Shown: positions 52,085 to 59,708 of the stretch, one piece after another
How positions within the stretch are numbered: the first letter of the stretch is position 1
Layout of the letters: each line of letters starts with the position of its first letter
NCBI GenBank assembly: GCA_045602925.1
Contig: JAZSCN010000009.1
Location: 28,099-92,098 of the forward strand
Reading direction: 5' to 3'
DNA from: UBA7477 sp045602925
GTDB lineage: Bacteria > Bacillota > Clostridia > Oscillospirales > Ruminococcaceae
DNA: 64,000 nt
Translations under genes and position numbers: made by a program
The notes under the pieces: generated by a model
The model's input: only the letters and a program-made list of their open reading frames with translations
Databases searched by the model: none
Told to the model about the DNA's origin: nothing

Positions 52085-53185
52085 ATGTTTAAAAGAATAC
52101 TGATGCTAGTACTTTCAACAGCACTATTTTGTAGCTGTTCCGGTAGTGCAGATGATGGGCTTAGTGATGTTAAAAAACCTGATAAAGAAAATATTTCTGA
52201 AGCTCAGTATGTTTCCTATTTAGATATGCTAAGTGACTTTGATGAGGCGTTTGAACAAAGCTACACTAAGTTTAAATTACCCGAAAATGAGAGCGTAAAA
52301 ATCCTTCAGCCAACCGGAATATATAACCTTGAAATACAAAGCCTCGGTGCTGATTTAACGGAAGAATGGCTTACGACTACAGCGGAAAAGCTTGCAGAAA
52401 ACCTAGGTATATTTGATGAATATGAAATAGTCAGCGAAGAATGGGAACAAAGCATACTCGAAAATAATATCTGTACAAGTCTAGATATATTGACTCGAGT
52501 ATATACAATCTGGAATGATAATGATGACATCGAAAATCCTAATTCATTTGAGAGCGTAGAGCATATATACATAAACAGGCTTCAAAACGACGATATGCCG
52601 AGTGTTCTCGTTACAGGTATTGAGTATTTCGACAGCCTCTCGGAAAAATGCTGTGCGACTACAGGTGACGCACTCCAATATGCTAAGTGCTATAAGGCTA
52701 TACATTACACATTTAAAGACAATGAATGGTATCGTATAGACCTTCAAAAGAGCTTCGAGGGTATACCAATCCGTAATATGATTTCTACTAAGGGCGACAT
52801 ATTAGAAAGCAGAAAAGATGAGGTTGTATCAGAATATTTTAACCCATACGCAATCCTTGCTGAGGATGGGAAACCAATAGTACTGAGTGTTAGCGACAGC
52901 TATAAGGTTTTATCTAAAGAGCCTATTGACAAGGTAATATCCTTTAAAAGTGCTTGTGACCTGCTCGAAAAAGAGCTTGCACCGGAGATTGACCTAAAGT
53001 TTTCGGATGTAGAGCTTATGTATGAGCCTGTTATAACAAAAACCAACGGAACTAAGCAAGGAACAGAAGTTGTTAAATGCACACCAAAATGGTATTTTAT
53101 GATTGATAACCCTGATGATTACGGATATGCGATGTATTATATCTCCGTAGATTGTGCAACAGGAAAAATTACTGTTAATATTTAG
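52085..53185 (+). CDS. Putative lipoprotein of unknown function (paralogue of the next gene)
   Basis: A 366-residue secreted protein. The N-terminus MFKRILMLVLSTALFCSC is a lipoprotein-type signal; the likely lipidated cysteine is the last one, in LFCSC, a slightly unusual lipobox. I do not recognise the mature part. It is homologous along its length to the protein at 53353-54519: both have Y..FxLP near the start, a SFEGIPI or IYKGTPL motif in the middle, and a final region with E..LAP..(N/D)...S...L.Y and a C-terminal (Y)YISVDCATGKI-like PepSY-style strand. It is driven by ECF-type promoters and followed by ABC transporter genes, so it may be an extracytoplasmic sensor or binding component. 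Confidence 0.7.
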   Translation: MFKRILMLVLSTALFCSCSGSADDGLSDVKKPDKENISEAQYVSYLDMLSDFDEAFEQSYTKFKLPENESVKILQPTGIYNLEIQSLGADLTEEWLTTTAEKLAENLGIFDEYEIVSEEWEQSILENNICTSLDILTRVYTIWNDNDDIENPNSFESVEHIYINRLQNDDMPSVLVTGIEYFDSLSEKCCATTGDALQYAKCYKAIHYTFKDNEWYRIDLQKSFEGIPIRNMISTKGDILESRKDEVVSEYFNPYAILAEDGKPIVLSVSDSYKVLSKEPIDKVISFKSACDLLEKELAPEIDLKFSDVELMYEPVITKTNGTKQGTEVVKCTPKWYFMIDNPDDYGYAMYYISVDCATGKITVNI

Positions 53186-53228
53186 TGAAGTTTTCTCGTT
53201 AGTAAACAATAAAAAATATAAGTATCTA

Positions 53229-53337
53229 ATGAAAAAAGACTAGGGCTAGTATATAACGTTTTTAGTAGCAATGTTATGTCAGTATCAGCTATGTCACTCT
53301 CAGCAATGGCTGTGCAAAGCAGAAGCTGGACAGTATA
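53229..53337 (+). pseudogene. Remnant of a signal-peptide-encoding gene start
   Basis: Between the two paralogues, ATG 53229 reads MKKD and then hits stops. Further on, the sequence in another frame reads VMSVSAMSLSAMAVQSR (about 53268-53319) before TAG. Joined with one base added, this would complete a signal peptide like the 14-codon leader at 52027 (MKRFKKLTAFLAAM, then VMSVSAMSLSAMAV). The DNA TTTTTAGYAGCAAT is shared by both places. I read it as the decayed beginning of a secreted-protein gene, made by tandem duplication. Confidence 0.5.
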
Positions 53338-53352
53338 GAAAGGAGACTCAAA

Positions 53353-54519
53353 ATGAAAATTCTAAAAAACAAAAACACAAGAATATTATTAGTAGTAGCT
53401 TTACTTCTTATTGTAATAGCTGCAGTTATTCTTTATCTAATTTTGGGCAGAGGAAAATACGGCAACGACGGACTTGAAAGAAAGCCTGTTGCTGAAGCAG
53501 TCTCCGAGGCTAAAAATGTTCTGGACAATACATACGAGAACTTTACTTTACCCGATGATTTCGTAATTGTTTGTGGCGATAAGCTATATGATATAACTGT
53601 TAATAGTTGTAATAATGCAGATAATGATGCAAAAAAGCTTGCCTTTGATTTAGCTACTGCGTTTAGTGGAGTAACTGTTGATGAATCAAATATGAGTGAA
53701 GTATATCATCAAGATGTGCCAAATATTTATTCCGGTGTCTACGAAGAGCATATGTTTTCAACTCAAGGAGATGGCTATTATAATATACTTGCCACAGCGG
53801 AAGAATATGGGTTTCATAATAGAAACTTCGACCATGATAATCCAAAAGAATATATAATCGGTAAAGATACTATCGAAGGAATTTCATATAATGTCGGTGG
53901 CGAAGAATATTTGCTGACAGATGCACTGAACTTTGTTACTGACGAATTTAACACAAAATACAAGTCGTTTTGCCCGGGTTGCGACGGAATAACTCCTTAT
54001 GGTATCTATGTTTTTTCAACAACCGATACCGGCGAAAGCTATTATGTTATCGCTTTTGAACTAATCTATAAAGGAACGCCACTAATGAAAGAGGGATATG
54101 TAGAAGATTTATTCAACGAAGGAATATTCGGATTTGTCTGTGAGTTTCAAATACAAAAGCCCAACGATTGCTCGAGTTTCACGATATATCCACCTTACCC
54201 AACCGAAGAAAGAGAAATAAAAGAGATAATCACTTTAGAGTCAGCACTTGAACACTTGGAAATTAACCTTGCGCCTAACAGTAACTATGAAATATCTGAA
54301 ATTAGTTTAAAATACTGCAGATATTTTGAAAACACAAATGCCACAACTATGTCTACATCACCATACTGGTGTTTTACAGTACAAACAGGTGGTTCAGAAC
54401 GAGGATACTATTCACCTCGAAAGGTTATATATGTAGACGCTCAAAGTGGTGATATATACTGCTACAACTCAATAACACAAATAATGGACTTTAAATATCT
54501 GATGGAAGAGAAAGAATAA
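53353..54519 (+). CDS. Membrane-anchored extracytoplasmic protein of unknown function (paralogue of the previous gene)
   Basis: A 388-residue protein with one N-terminal transmembrane helix (about residues 11-32, ILLVVALLLIVIAAVILYLI) and a large outside domain. It shares with the lipoprotein before it the segments TYENFTLPDD, YLLTDALNFVTDEF, LIYKGTPLM, ITLESALEHLEINLAP and the end VIYVDAQSGDIYCYN. I do not recognise a characterised family. Its linkage to two ABC-2 permeases and an ATPase suggests a sensor or accessory of that transporter. AAAGGAG precedes ATG 53353; the permease gene follows after about 30 bp. Confidence 0.7.
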   Translation: MKILKNKNTRILLVVALLLIVIAAVILYLILGRGKYGNDGLERKPVAEAVSEAKNVLDNTYENFTLPDDFVIVCGDKLYDITVNSCNNADNDAKKLAFDLATAFSGVTVDESNMSEVYHQDVPNIYSGVYEEHMFSTQGDGYYNILATAEEYGFHNRNFDHDNPKEYIIGKDTIEGISYNVGGEEYLLTDALNFVTDEFNTKYKSFCPGCDGITPYGIYVFSTTDTGESYYVIAFELIYKGTPLMKEGYVEDLFNEGIFGFVCEFQIQKPNDCSSFTIYPPYPTEEREIKEIITLESALEHLEINLAPNSNYEISEISLKYCRYFENTNATTMSTSPYWCFTVQTGGSERGYYSPRKVIYVDAQSGDIYCYNSITQIMDFKYLMEEKE

Positions 54520-54548
54520 TACGATCCCCTAAAAGCCAGGTGATAAAA

Positions 54549-55421
54549 TTGAAATTCATATATACCCTATATCAAGACATAAAGAAAACACTACTTAACT
54601 ACAGCTTTGTTGTATGTATAGTTATAACAACACTGCTGTGCTTTACTGCGTCTGTGTATACAGACCTCGAAACAGGCAGGAACTATATGGTGCTTGATGT
54701 CATAAAGGACATAAGCTATGAACAGCGATTGGAAAACAGTGCCTTCGGATTTCAAAACATCTTTTCCTGCGCAATGAGTGGCTATCTTGCAATGTTTCTG
54801 CCAATTATAGCAGCATTCCCGTTTATACCAAACTTCTGCTCTGAGAGAAACTCAGGTCTTATCAGACTTACTATCTCAAGAACAGGAAAGTATCGCTATT
54901 ATATGTCTAAATTTATCTCAGCACTTATAGGTGGCGGACTTGCAGTAATGCTGGGATACCTAATATTCGGAGCAATATCGCTATGTATATTCCCACTGCC
55001 CGAGGAATACCCCGTAGATCCTATTTTGATGGAAGCCGGTTTAGCTTATACCCCGGATAACGTCAAGACGATTTTAAGCTGTGGCAAAGAGCTTGTAGGC
55101 TCGTTTATATATGGTGCGGTTTCTACTGTTCCTGCATTCTTCTTTGCATCCTTCATAAGGAACAGATACGTCATTACCTGCCTGCCGTTTATGCTTACAT
55201 ATTTCTTTACAACAGCCCTCACAAAGCACGCCCAGAATCTTCTGGCTGCTAATGAATGGGATGAGGCTATAAAGTATTACTCACTGATTCCTTCAAGTCT
55301 TGTACAAATATTCGGATCAACTCACAAAACATTGCTCGTAAGCTTCTACGGAGTTTTCACTCTCGTAGCTCTCGTAGGCTTTGTTGTTATTATGAATCTA
55401 AGAACGGACAAGGGGGAATAA
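54549..55421 (+). CDS. ABC-2-type transporter permease (first)
   Basis: A 290-residue protein with six hydrophobic helices: one near residue 20, a large outside loop, a helix pair around 85-105, then ALIGGGLAVMLGYLIFGAI, FIYGAVSTVPAFFFASFI and a last helix LVALVGFVVIM. CSERNSGLIRLTISRTGKYR after helix 2 is the ABC-2 motif found in lantibiotic-immunity and Nat-type permeases. The start is read as TTG 54549, with AGGTGA upstream, rather than GTG 54540, which overlaps that site. It pairs with the second permease and the ATPase downstream. Confidence 0.82.
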   Translation: MKFIYTLYQDIKKTLLNYSFVVCIVITTLLCFTASVYTDLETGRNYMVLDVIKDISYEQRLENSAFGFQNIFSCAMSGYLAMFLPIIAAFPFIPNFCSERNSGLIRLTISRTGKYRYYMSKFISALIGGGLAVMLGYLIFGAISLCIFPLPEEYPVDPILMEAGLAYTPDNVKTILSCGKELVGSFIYGAVSTVPAFFFASFIRNRYVITCLPFMLTYFFTTALTKHAQNLLAANEWDEAIKYYSLIPSSLVQIFGSTHKTLLVSFYGVFTLVALVGFVVIMNLRTDKGE

Positions 55422-55425
55422 GTGT

Positions 55426-56286
55426 ATGAGCATAAGAAAAATACTAAGCACCGCCCGAACCGAGTATGTAAAGTGGATAACTAATCCGAGAATGATTATT
55501 TTAGGCGTTATGCTTATCTTTATATATGACTTTGCAGTAAGCCCACTGCTCCAGATGGCAGAGGAAATGAATTCTCCACTTAATATGTTTGAGCCTTTTA
55601 TAGCTGTTGCAAATTCACAGCTTTTAATACTTATTATCCCTGCAGTTTACCTAACCTTAATCTCCGACTTCCCAAGAACAGACGGAAACACGCTTTTCTT
55701 CCTTCTGAGAACAGGAAAGATAAACTGGCTGTTAGGACAGATTCTCTTTATAATAATGACAATCTTTACCTTTATAGGTACTGTCTTTCTAGGAACTGTA
55801 CTTCCAATGCTTACACAGGGCTTTATTGCTGACAAGTGGAGTCTTGTAGTAAAACAGTACGGCATTATCTTCCCCGAAAAAGCGATGTCCTTTGGCAATC
55901 AGCTTATTACCGAAAAGCTGTATAATCAGCTTCCACCTTTCAGCGCTGTAATTCAAAGCTATCTTCTTATGATGGCGTATCTTCTTACCCTCGCACTAAT
56001 AATGCTTATGTTTAACTGCATAAAGCTAAAGCTTATGGGACTTCTCTCATCAGGTGCTGTAATCGCCTTCGGCGGTGCGCTTAGCGTAGCAAACGTAAAG
56101 GCTATGTGGTTATTCCCAATGGCGCACACAATCATCTACCTGCACTATACAAGATTTTTCAGGGAGCCTGTTTTTGCTATGTGGAAAACGGCACTATACT
56201 TCGTAGTCGTAGCTGTAGTACTCATAGCAATAAGTATGATTTCACTCGACCAGACAGACTTTGACAGCGTGCAGGATATTGACTAA
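55426..56286 (+). CDS. ABC-2-type transporter permease (second)
   Basis: A 286-residue membrane protein with six helices, starting 4 bp after the first permease, with only a weak ribosome site (AAGGGGG). It shows the same general layout: an N-terminal basic helix (ISTARTEYVKWITNPRMIIL-like), ISDFPRTDGNTLFFLLRTGK in the ABC-2 loop, and several Gly/Ala-rich helices toward the end. The two permeases should form a heterodimer with the ATPase encoded next. The substrate is unknown; the gene context suggests export or detoxification linked to envelope stress. Confidence 0.8.
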   Translation: MSIRKILSTARTEYVKWITNPRMIILGVMLIFIYDFAVSPLLQMAEEMNSPLNMFEPFIAVANSQLLILIIPAVYLTLISDFPRTDGNTLFFLLRTGKINWLLGQILFIIMTIFTFIGTVFLGTVLPMLTQGFIADKWSLVVKQYGIIFPEKAMSFGNQLITEKLYNQLPPFSAVIQSYLLMMAYLLTLALIMLMFNCIKLKLMGLLSSGAVIAFGGALSVANVKAMWLFPMAHTIIYLHYTRFFREPVFAMWKTALYFVVVAVVLIAISMISLDQTDFDSVQDID

Positions 56287-56298
56287 GGAGATGATAGA

Positions 56299-56970
56299 AT
56301 GGAAAAAATGATTGAAATAAAGAATGTAAGCCTTACCCTAAAAAAGAATGACATCTTAAAGAACGTTACAAAAGACTTTGAAGTCGGAAAAATTCACGGA
56401 CTTATAGGCCGAAACGGAAGCGGTAAGACAATGCTTATGAAGTGTATCTGTGGCTTTATACATCCAACAGAAGGCAGCATAATTGTTGACGGCAAGGAGA
56501 TAGGCTCTGACTGTGACTTTCCAAAGGATGTTGGTATAATAATCGAAACACCGGGCTTTATTCCACACTACAGCGGAATGAGAAACCTAAAGCTCCTTGC
56601 AGGCCTTAACAAGAAGATTAAAAAGGACAAGGTTAAAGAAGCAATGGAAATGGTAGGTCTTGACCCTAACCTAAGAAGAAGCGTTAAGCACTACTCGCTC
56701 GGTATGCGTCAGCGTTTAGGTCTTGCACAGGCTATTATGGAAGACCCGAAGCTCTTAATCCTCGATGAGCCTTTCAACGGACTTGACAAGGAAGGCGTAG
56801 CCGATATGCGAAAGTATCTGCTGAAATTTAAAGAACAGGGCAAGACAATCCTTATCGCATCACACTCTGCCGAGGACATAGACATTCTCTGCGACACCGT
56901 ATGCGAGATGGATAAAGGTGTGATGACCGTTATAAGGGAAAACAGAAATGATACAGATACGGACGAATAA
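56299..56970 (+). CDS. ABC transporter ATP-binding protein
   Basis: A 223-residue ATPase with Walker A GRNGSGKTM (37-45), signature HYSLGMRQRLGLAQA, Walker B LLILDEPFNGLD and the ASHSAEDIDIL switch. It is the compact type found with bacitracin-, lantibiotic- and multidrug-export permeases. It starts 12 bp after the second permease behind AAGGAGATG and ends before a strong terminator, closing the ECF-promoter operon. Confidence 0.93.
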   Translation: MEKMIEIKNVSLTLKKNDILKNVTKDFEVGKIHGLIGRNGSGKTMLMKCICGFIHPTEGSIIVDGKEIGSDCDFPKDVGIIIETPGFIPHYSGMRNLKLLAGLNKKIKKDKVKEAMEMVGLDPNLRRSVKHYSLGMRQRLGLAQAIMEDPKLLILDEPFNGLDKEGVADMRKYLLKFKEQGKTILIASHSAEDIDILCDTVCEMDKGVMTVIRENRNDTDTDE

Positions 56971-56975
56971 ACTAA

Positions 56976-57016
56976 AGCCGAAGCTGAGAAAATGTCAGCT
57001 TCGGCTGTTTTGTTAT
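56976..57016 (+). terminator. Terminator of the lipoprotein-ABC operon
   Basis: AGCCGAAGCTGA (56976-56987) pairs perfectly with TCAGCTTCGGCT (56995-57006), followed by GTTTTGTT. Confidence 0.92.
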
Positions 57017-57109
57017 GGATTGGTTAATTCCTATTCGGTTTTTGTTTTCTCCGTTAGGAAGTTCACAGAATAGGGGACAACATTATTTTGTTAATTTTTG
57101 TCATTATTA

Positions 57110-57138
57110 TTGACTTTTTATTCTATATATTGTATAAT
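57110..57138 (+). promoter_or_regulatory. Sigma-A promoter of the ATP synthase operon
   Basis: TTGACT (57110-57115), 17-bp spacer, TATAAT (57133-57138), leaving a leader of about 55 nt before the first gene. Confidence 0.85.
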
Positions 57139-57199
57139 AATTATATCTGTATGATTAACATTTAAAGAGCATTAAATATGTTCGTTTGGGTGATAATGT

Positions 57200-57628
57200 A
57201 TGAAACCTATAAGAAAATATATTGATTTGCTTAAAGAATCTCCAATGAAAAGTGACCTTTTTGTGATTTTTAAATTCGGTGCAATTATGAGTGCTGTGAC
57301 ATATCTGATTACTTTGTTTTGGGGCTTTGACTTATCAATGATAACCGGCATACTTTTAGGGTATACTTTTCTTGTGGTCTCATACTCATATCTTGCGATT
57401 ACAATTTGCTCAGCAACAGCCGGAACCGACAAGAAGAAAGCAAAGCGTAAAATGTTTTCCTGCTATCTTGTTCGTTTTGCTGGTTTGTTTTTGATTTGCT
57501 GGCTGTCGTTTGAAACAGGCATATTCAATGTTATAGGTGTTTTGCTGCCACAGCTGTTTCCAAGACCTGCTTTGCAGCTTAATCATTTTATCTTTACTAA
57601 GAGAGGTAATGGTAATGGACGGACCTAA
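57200..57628 (+). CDS. atpI: ATP synthase subunit I-like membrane protein
   Basis: A 142-residue membrane protein with about four hydrophobic helices (around residues 24-45, 47-70, 89-107 and 110-125) and a Lys-rich loop, TDKKKAKRKMF. The final part LPQLFPRPALQLNHF resembles the end of AtpI/ATP-synthase I proteins. AtpI assists c-ring assembly and is the usual first gene of bacterial atp operons, which supports the call; sequence conservation in this family is low. It overlaps atpB by 14 bp. No strong ribosome site is seen before ATG 57200. Confidence 0.72.
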   Translation: MKPIRKYIDLLKESPMKSDLFVIFKFGAIMSAVTYLITLFWGFDLSMITGILLGYTFLVVSYSYLAITICSATAGTDKKKAKRKMFSCYLVRFAGLFLICWLSFETGIFNVIGVLLPQLFPRPALQLNHFIFTKRGNGNGRT

Positions 57629-58340
57629 GGTCGTATTTACAATTGATATTTTTGGTGGAATAGATATTACAGAAACTGTTGTTATGGGCTGGCTTGTAAT
57701 TCTAATAGTTCTTCTGTTATCTCTATTCCTGACAAGTAACCTAAAAAAGGTTCCTACTACTAAGCGTCAGATTGTTGCCGAGATGCTTGTGAACTTTGTA
57801 AATAACACCGTCAAAACATCGATGGGTGAGAAGTTCATATTTATTGCACCTTACATCGCTACGATACTTGTATATTCTTTACTAGGTTCACTTATAAGCT
57901 TATTTGGTCTAAGACCGGTTACCGCTGACCTTAACACAACGCTTGGTATGGCTTTAGTAACCTTCATTATGATAACTTACTACAAGATTAAGGTTAACAA
58001 GCTTGGTGGTTATCTAAAGGGTTTTGCTTCACCAATACCTGTAATGCTTCCGCTTAACATCATTAGTGAAGCATCAACTCCACTTTCTATGGCGTTCCGT
58101 ATGTTTGGTAATATCGCAGGCGGTACAATCATTACCTCAATGCTCTATATGGGACTTGAGGCTGCATCAAGAGCAATCGGTGCTTCATTTACTTTCGGAG
58201 GATTAGAGTTCCACGCTGTACAGGTTCTTATACCTGCTATACTGTCACTCTATTTCGACCTGTTTACAGGATGTATTCAGGCATATATTTTCGCAATGTT
58301 AACAATGGTTAATGTCAGCATAGCTGCTGAAAAATCTTAA
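57615..58340 (+). CDS. atpB: ATP synthase Fo subunit a
   Basis: A 241-residue integral membrane stator subunit forming the ion half-channels against the c ring. The essential arginine is in PLSMAFRMFGNIAGGTII, and the last helices have AVQVLIPAILSLYFDLFTGC and IQAYIFAMLTMVNVSIA, with the conserved Q.YIF pattern. ATG 57615 has GAGAGG 8 bp upstream; ATG 57609 is too close to it. It overlaps the preceding gene, and atpE follows after 17 bp. Confidence 0.96.
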   Translation: MDGPKVVFTIDIFGGIDITETVVMGWLVILIVLLLSLFLTSNLKKVPTTKRQIVAEMLVNFVNNTVKTSMGEKFIFIAPYIATILVYSLLGSLISLFGLRPVTADLNTTLGMALVTFIMITYYKIKVNKLGGYLKGFASPIPVMLPLNIISEASTPLSMAFRMFGNIAGGTIITSMLYMGLEAASRAIGASFTFGGLEFHAVQVLIPAILSLYFDLFTGCIQAYIFAMLTMVNVSIAAEKS

Positions 58341-58357
58341 ACTGGAGGAATTTTATT

Positions 58358-58612
58358 ATGGAAAAAGCAATTGTATTGGGATGTTCTGCAATAGGTGCAG
58401 GTCTGGCTATGATAGCAGGTCTTGGCCCTGGTATCGGTGAAGGTTTTGCAGTAGGTAAGACTATAGAAGCTATCGCAAGACAGCCTGAAGCACAGGGAGA
58501 CTGCACAAGAACTATGTTTATCGGTGTTGCTATGTCCGAGTCTACAGGTATCTACTCTCTCATCATCGCAATTGTTCTTCTCTTTGCAAATCCACTTATC
58601 GGAAAGCTTTAA
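58358..58612 (+). CDS. atpE: ATP synthase Fo subunit c, sodium-type two-carboxylate variant
   Basis: An 84-residue two-helix hairpin. Helix 1 has GLGPGIGEGFAVGK and the polar loop ARQPEAQ; helix 2 has AMSESTGIYSLI. The ion-binding carboxylate is Glu61, followed by Ser62-Thr63, which coordinate Na+ in c rings such as that of Ilyobacter. A second carboxylate, Glu28, replaces the usual Gln in helix 1; with Glu61 this is the two-carboxylate motif described for the Fusobacterium c ring. Sodium coupling is therefore likely. AGGAGG precedes the ATG. Confidence 0.96.
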   Translation: MEKAIVLGCSAIGAGLAMIAGLGPGIGEGFAVGKTIEAIARQPEAQGDCTRTMFIGVAMSESTGIYSLIIAIVLLFANPLIGKL

Positions 58613-58640
58613 TAATTAATTAAGCGAGGAATTACACAAT

Positions 58641-59147
58641 ATGCCATACGCTAAAGTAACCGACTTTATCAGCATAGACCCGACAACCATAATTGCTACG
58701 CTGATAAATTTATTGATTTTGTTTTTAATCTTTAAGCTGGTTCTTTTTAAGCGTGTCAATAAGGTAATTGAAGACAGAAAACAGGATATCGTTGACTCTT
58801 TCGAAGAAGCTGACGAAACCAAAAGACGTGCCAGCGCTCTTGAAGCAGAGTACAATGAGAAGCTCGCAAGTGCAAAAGAAGAATCTGCAAATATCATTCG
58901 TGAAAGCACTGTAAAAGCTCAGGCACGTAGCGAACAGATTATTGGTGAGGCTCATACAGAAGCACAGGATATCATTTCTCGTGCTCATAATGAAGCTGAG
59001 CGTGAGAAAAAGCGTGCTGTTAATTCTGTTAAGAATGAAATTACCGACATCGCATTCAGTGTTGCTGAAACACTTGTAGAAAAAGAAATCACTAAAGAAG
59101 ATAACGAGAGACTTATTGAGTCTTTCATTGATAACGTAGGTGAATAA
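58641..59147 (+). CDS. atpF: ATP synthase Fo subunit b
   Basis: A 168-residue peripheral-stalk protein with one N-terminal membrane helix (about residues 13-35, IIATLINLLILFLIFKLVLF) followed by a long charged amphipathic helix rich in Ala, Glu, Lys and Arg that dimerises and reaches up to F1. The start of the stalk, RVNKVIEDRKQDIVDSFEEA, is typical. It starts 28 bp after atpE with a short AGCGAGG site, and the delta subunit follows after 1 bp. Confidence 0.94.
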   Translation: MPYAKVTDFISIDPTTIIATLINLLILFLIFKLVLFKRVNKVIEDRKQDIVDSFEEADETKRRASALEAEYNEKLASAKEESANIIRESTVKAQARSEQIIGEAHTEAQDIISRAHNEAEREKKRAVNSVKNEITDIAFSVAETLVEKEITKEDNERLIESFIDNVGE

Positions 59148-59148
59148 A

Positions 59149-59691
59149 ATGACTGAGCAGTTTGTAAAAAACTATGCGCTGGCGCTTTTTTCACTATGCT
59201 CTGAAGAAAACTCGTTGAAAGATAGCTATGAACAGCTTAACTCTATCAACAAGGCTTTTTGTGAAAACCCGGAATATACCGTTTTAGCAAGTCTTCCTAC
59301 ACTTACCAAAGACGAAAAGCTTACTATGATAAGTGAAGTCTTTGAAGGTAAGGTTACCGATACAGTTTTAAACTTTTTGTGTGTACTTGCAGATAACGGA
59401 AAGCTTTTAAACTTCACTGATATTTTTTCTGAGTTTAAAAAACTTTATTTTGATAAGATTGGTTTAGTAGAAGTCGAGGTTATTACAACTATCGAACTTA
59501 GCGAAGAGCTTGCACAAAAGCTCAAATCAAAGCTTTCAAAACAGCTGGGCAAGGAAATTATTCTTAACACAAAAATTGACGAAAAGCTTTTAGGTGGTAT
59601 TGTTATAAACTACAATAACAAGCAGATAGATGCAAGCCTTAAAAAGAAGCTTTCAGATATTAAGAGCAGTATTGACTGCGTTATCGCATAA
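59149..59691 (+). CDS. atpH: ATP synthase F1 subunit delta
   Basis: A 180-residue stalk protein linking subunit b to the top of F1. Marks are the N-terminal VKNYALALFSLCSEEN helix, VLNFLCVLADNGKLLNF, and the C-terminal VEVEVITTIELSEELAQKLK and DEKLLGGIVINYNNKQIDAS, with the family motif LLGGI.I. ATG 59149 follows TAGGTG; an upstream in-frame ATG would overlap atpF. It is 1 bp after atpF. Confidence 0.93.
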   Translation: MTEQFVKNYALALFSLCSEENSLKDSYEQLNSINKAFCENPEYTVLASLPTLTKDEKLTMISEVFEGKVTDTVLNFLCVLADNGKLLNFTDIFSEFKKLYFDKIGLVEVEVITTIELSEELAQKLKSKLSKQLGKEIILNTKIDEKLLGGIVINYNNKQIDASLKKKLSDIKSSIDCVIA

Positions 59692-59708
59692 GAAAGGTAA
59701 GAATTATT

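Noticed and set aside
53271..53477. A 68-codon plus-strand ORF running into the gene at 53353
   Set aside because: It overlaps the start of the real gene in another frame, has Cys/His-rich unlikely composition and no ribosome site; the signal-peptide-like reading lies in a different frame.
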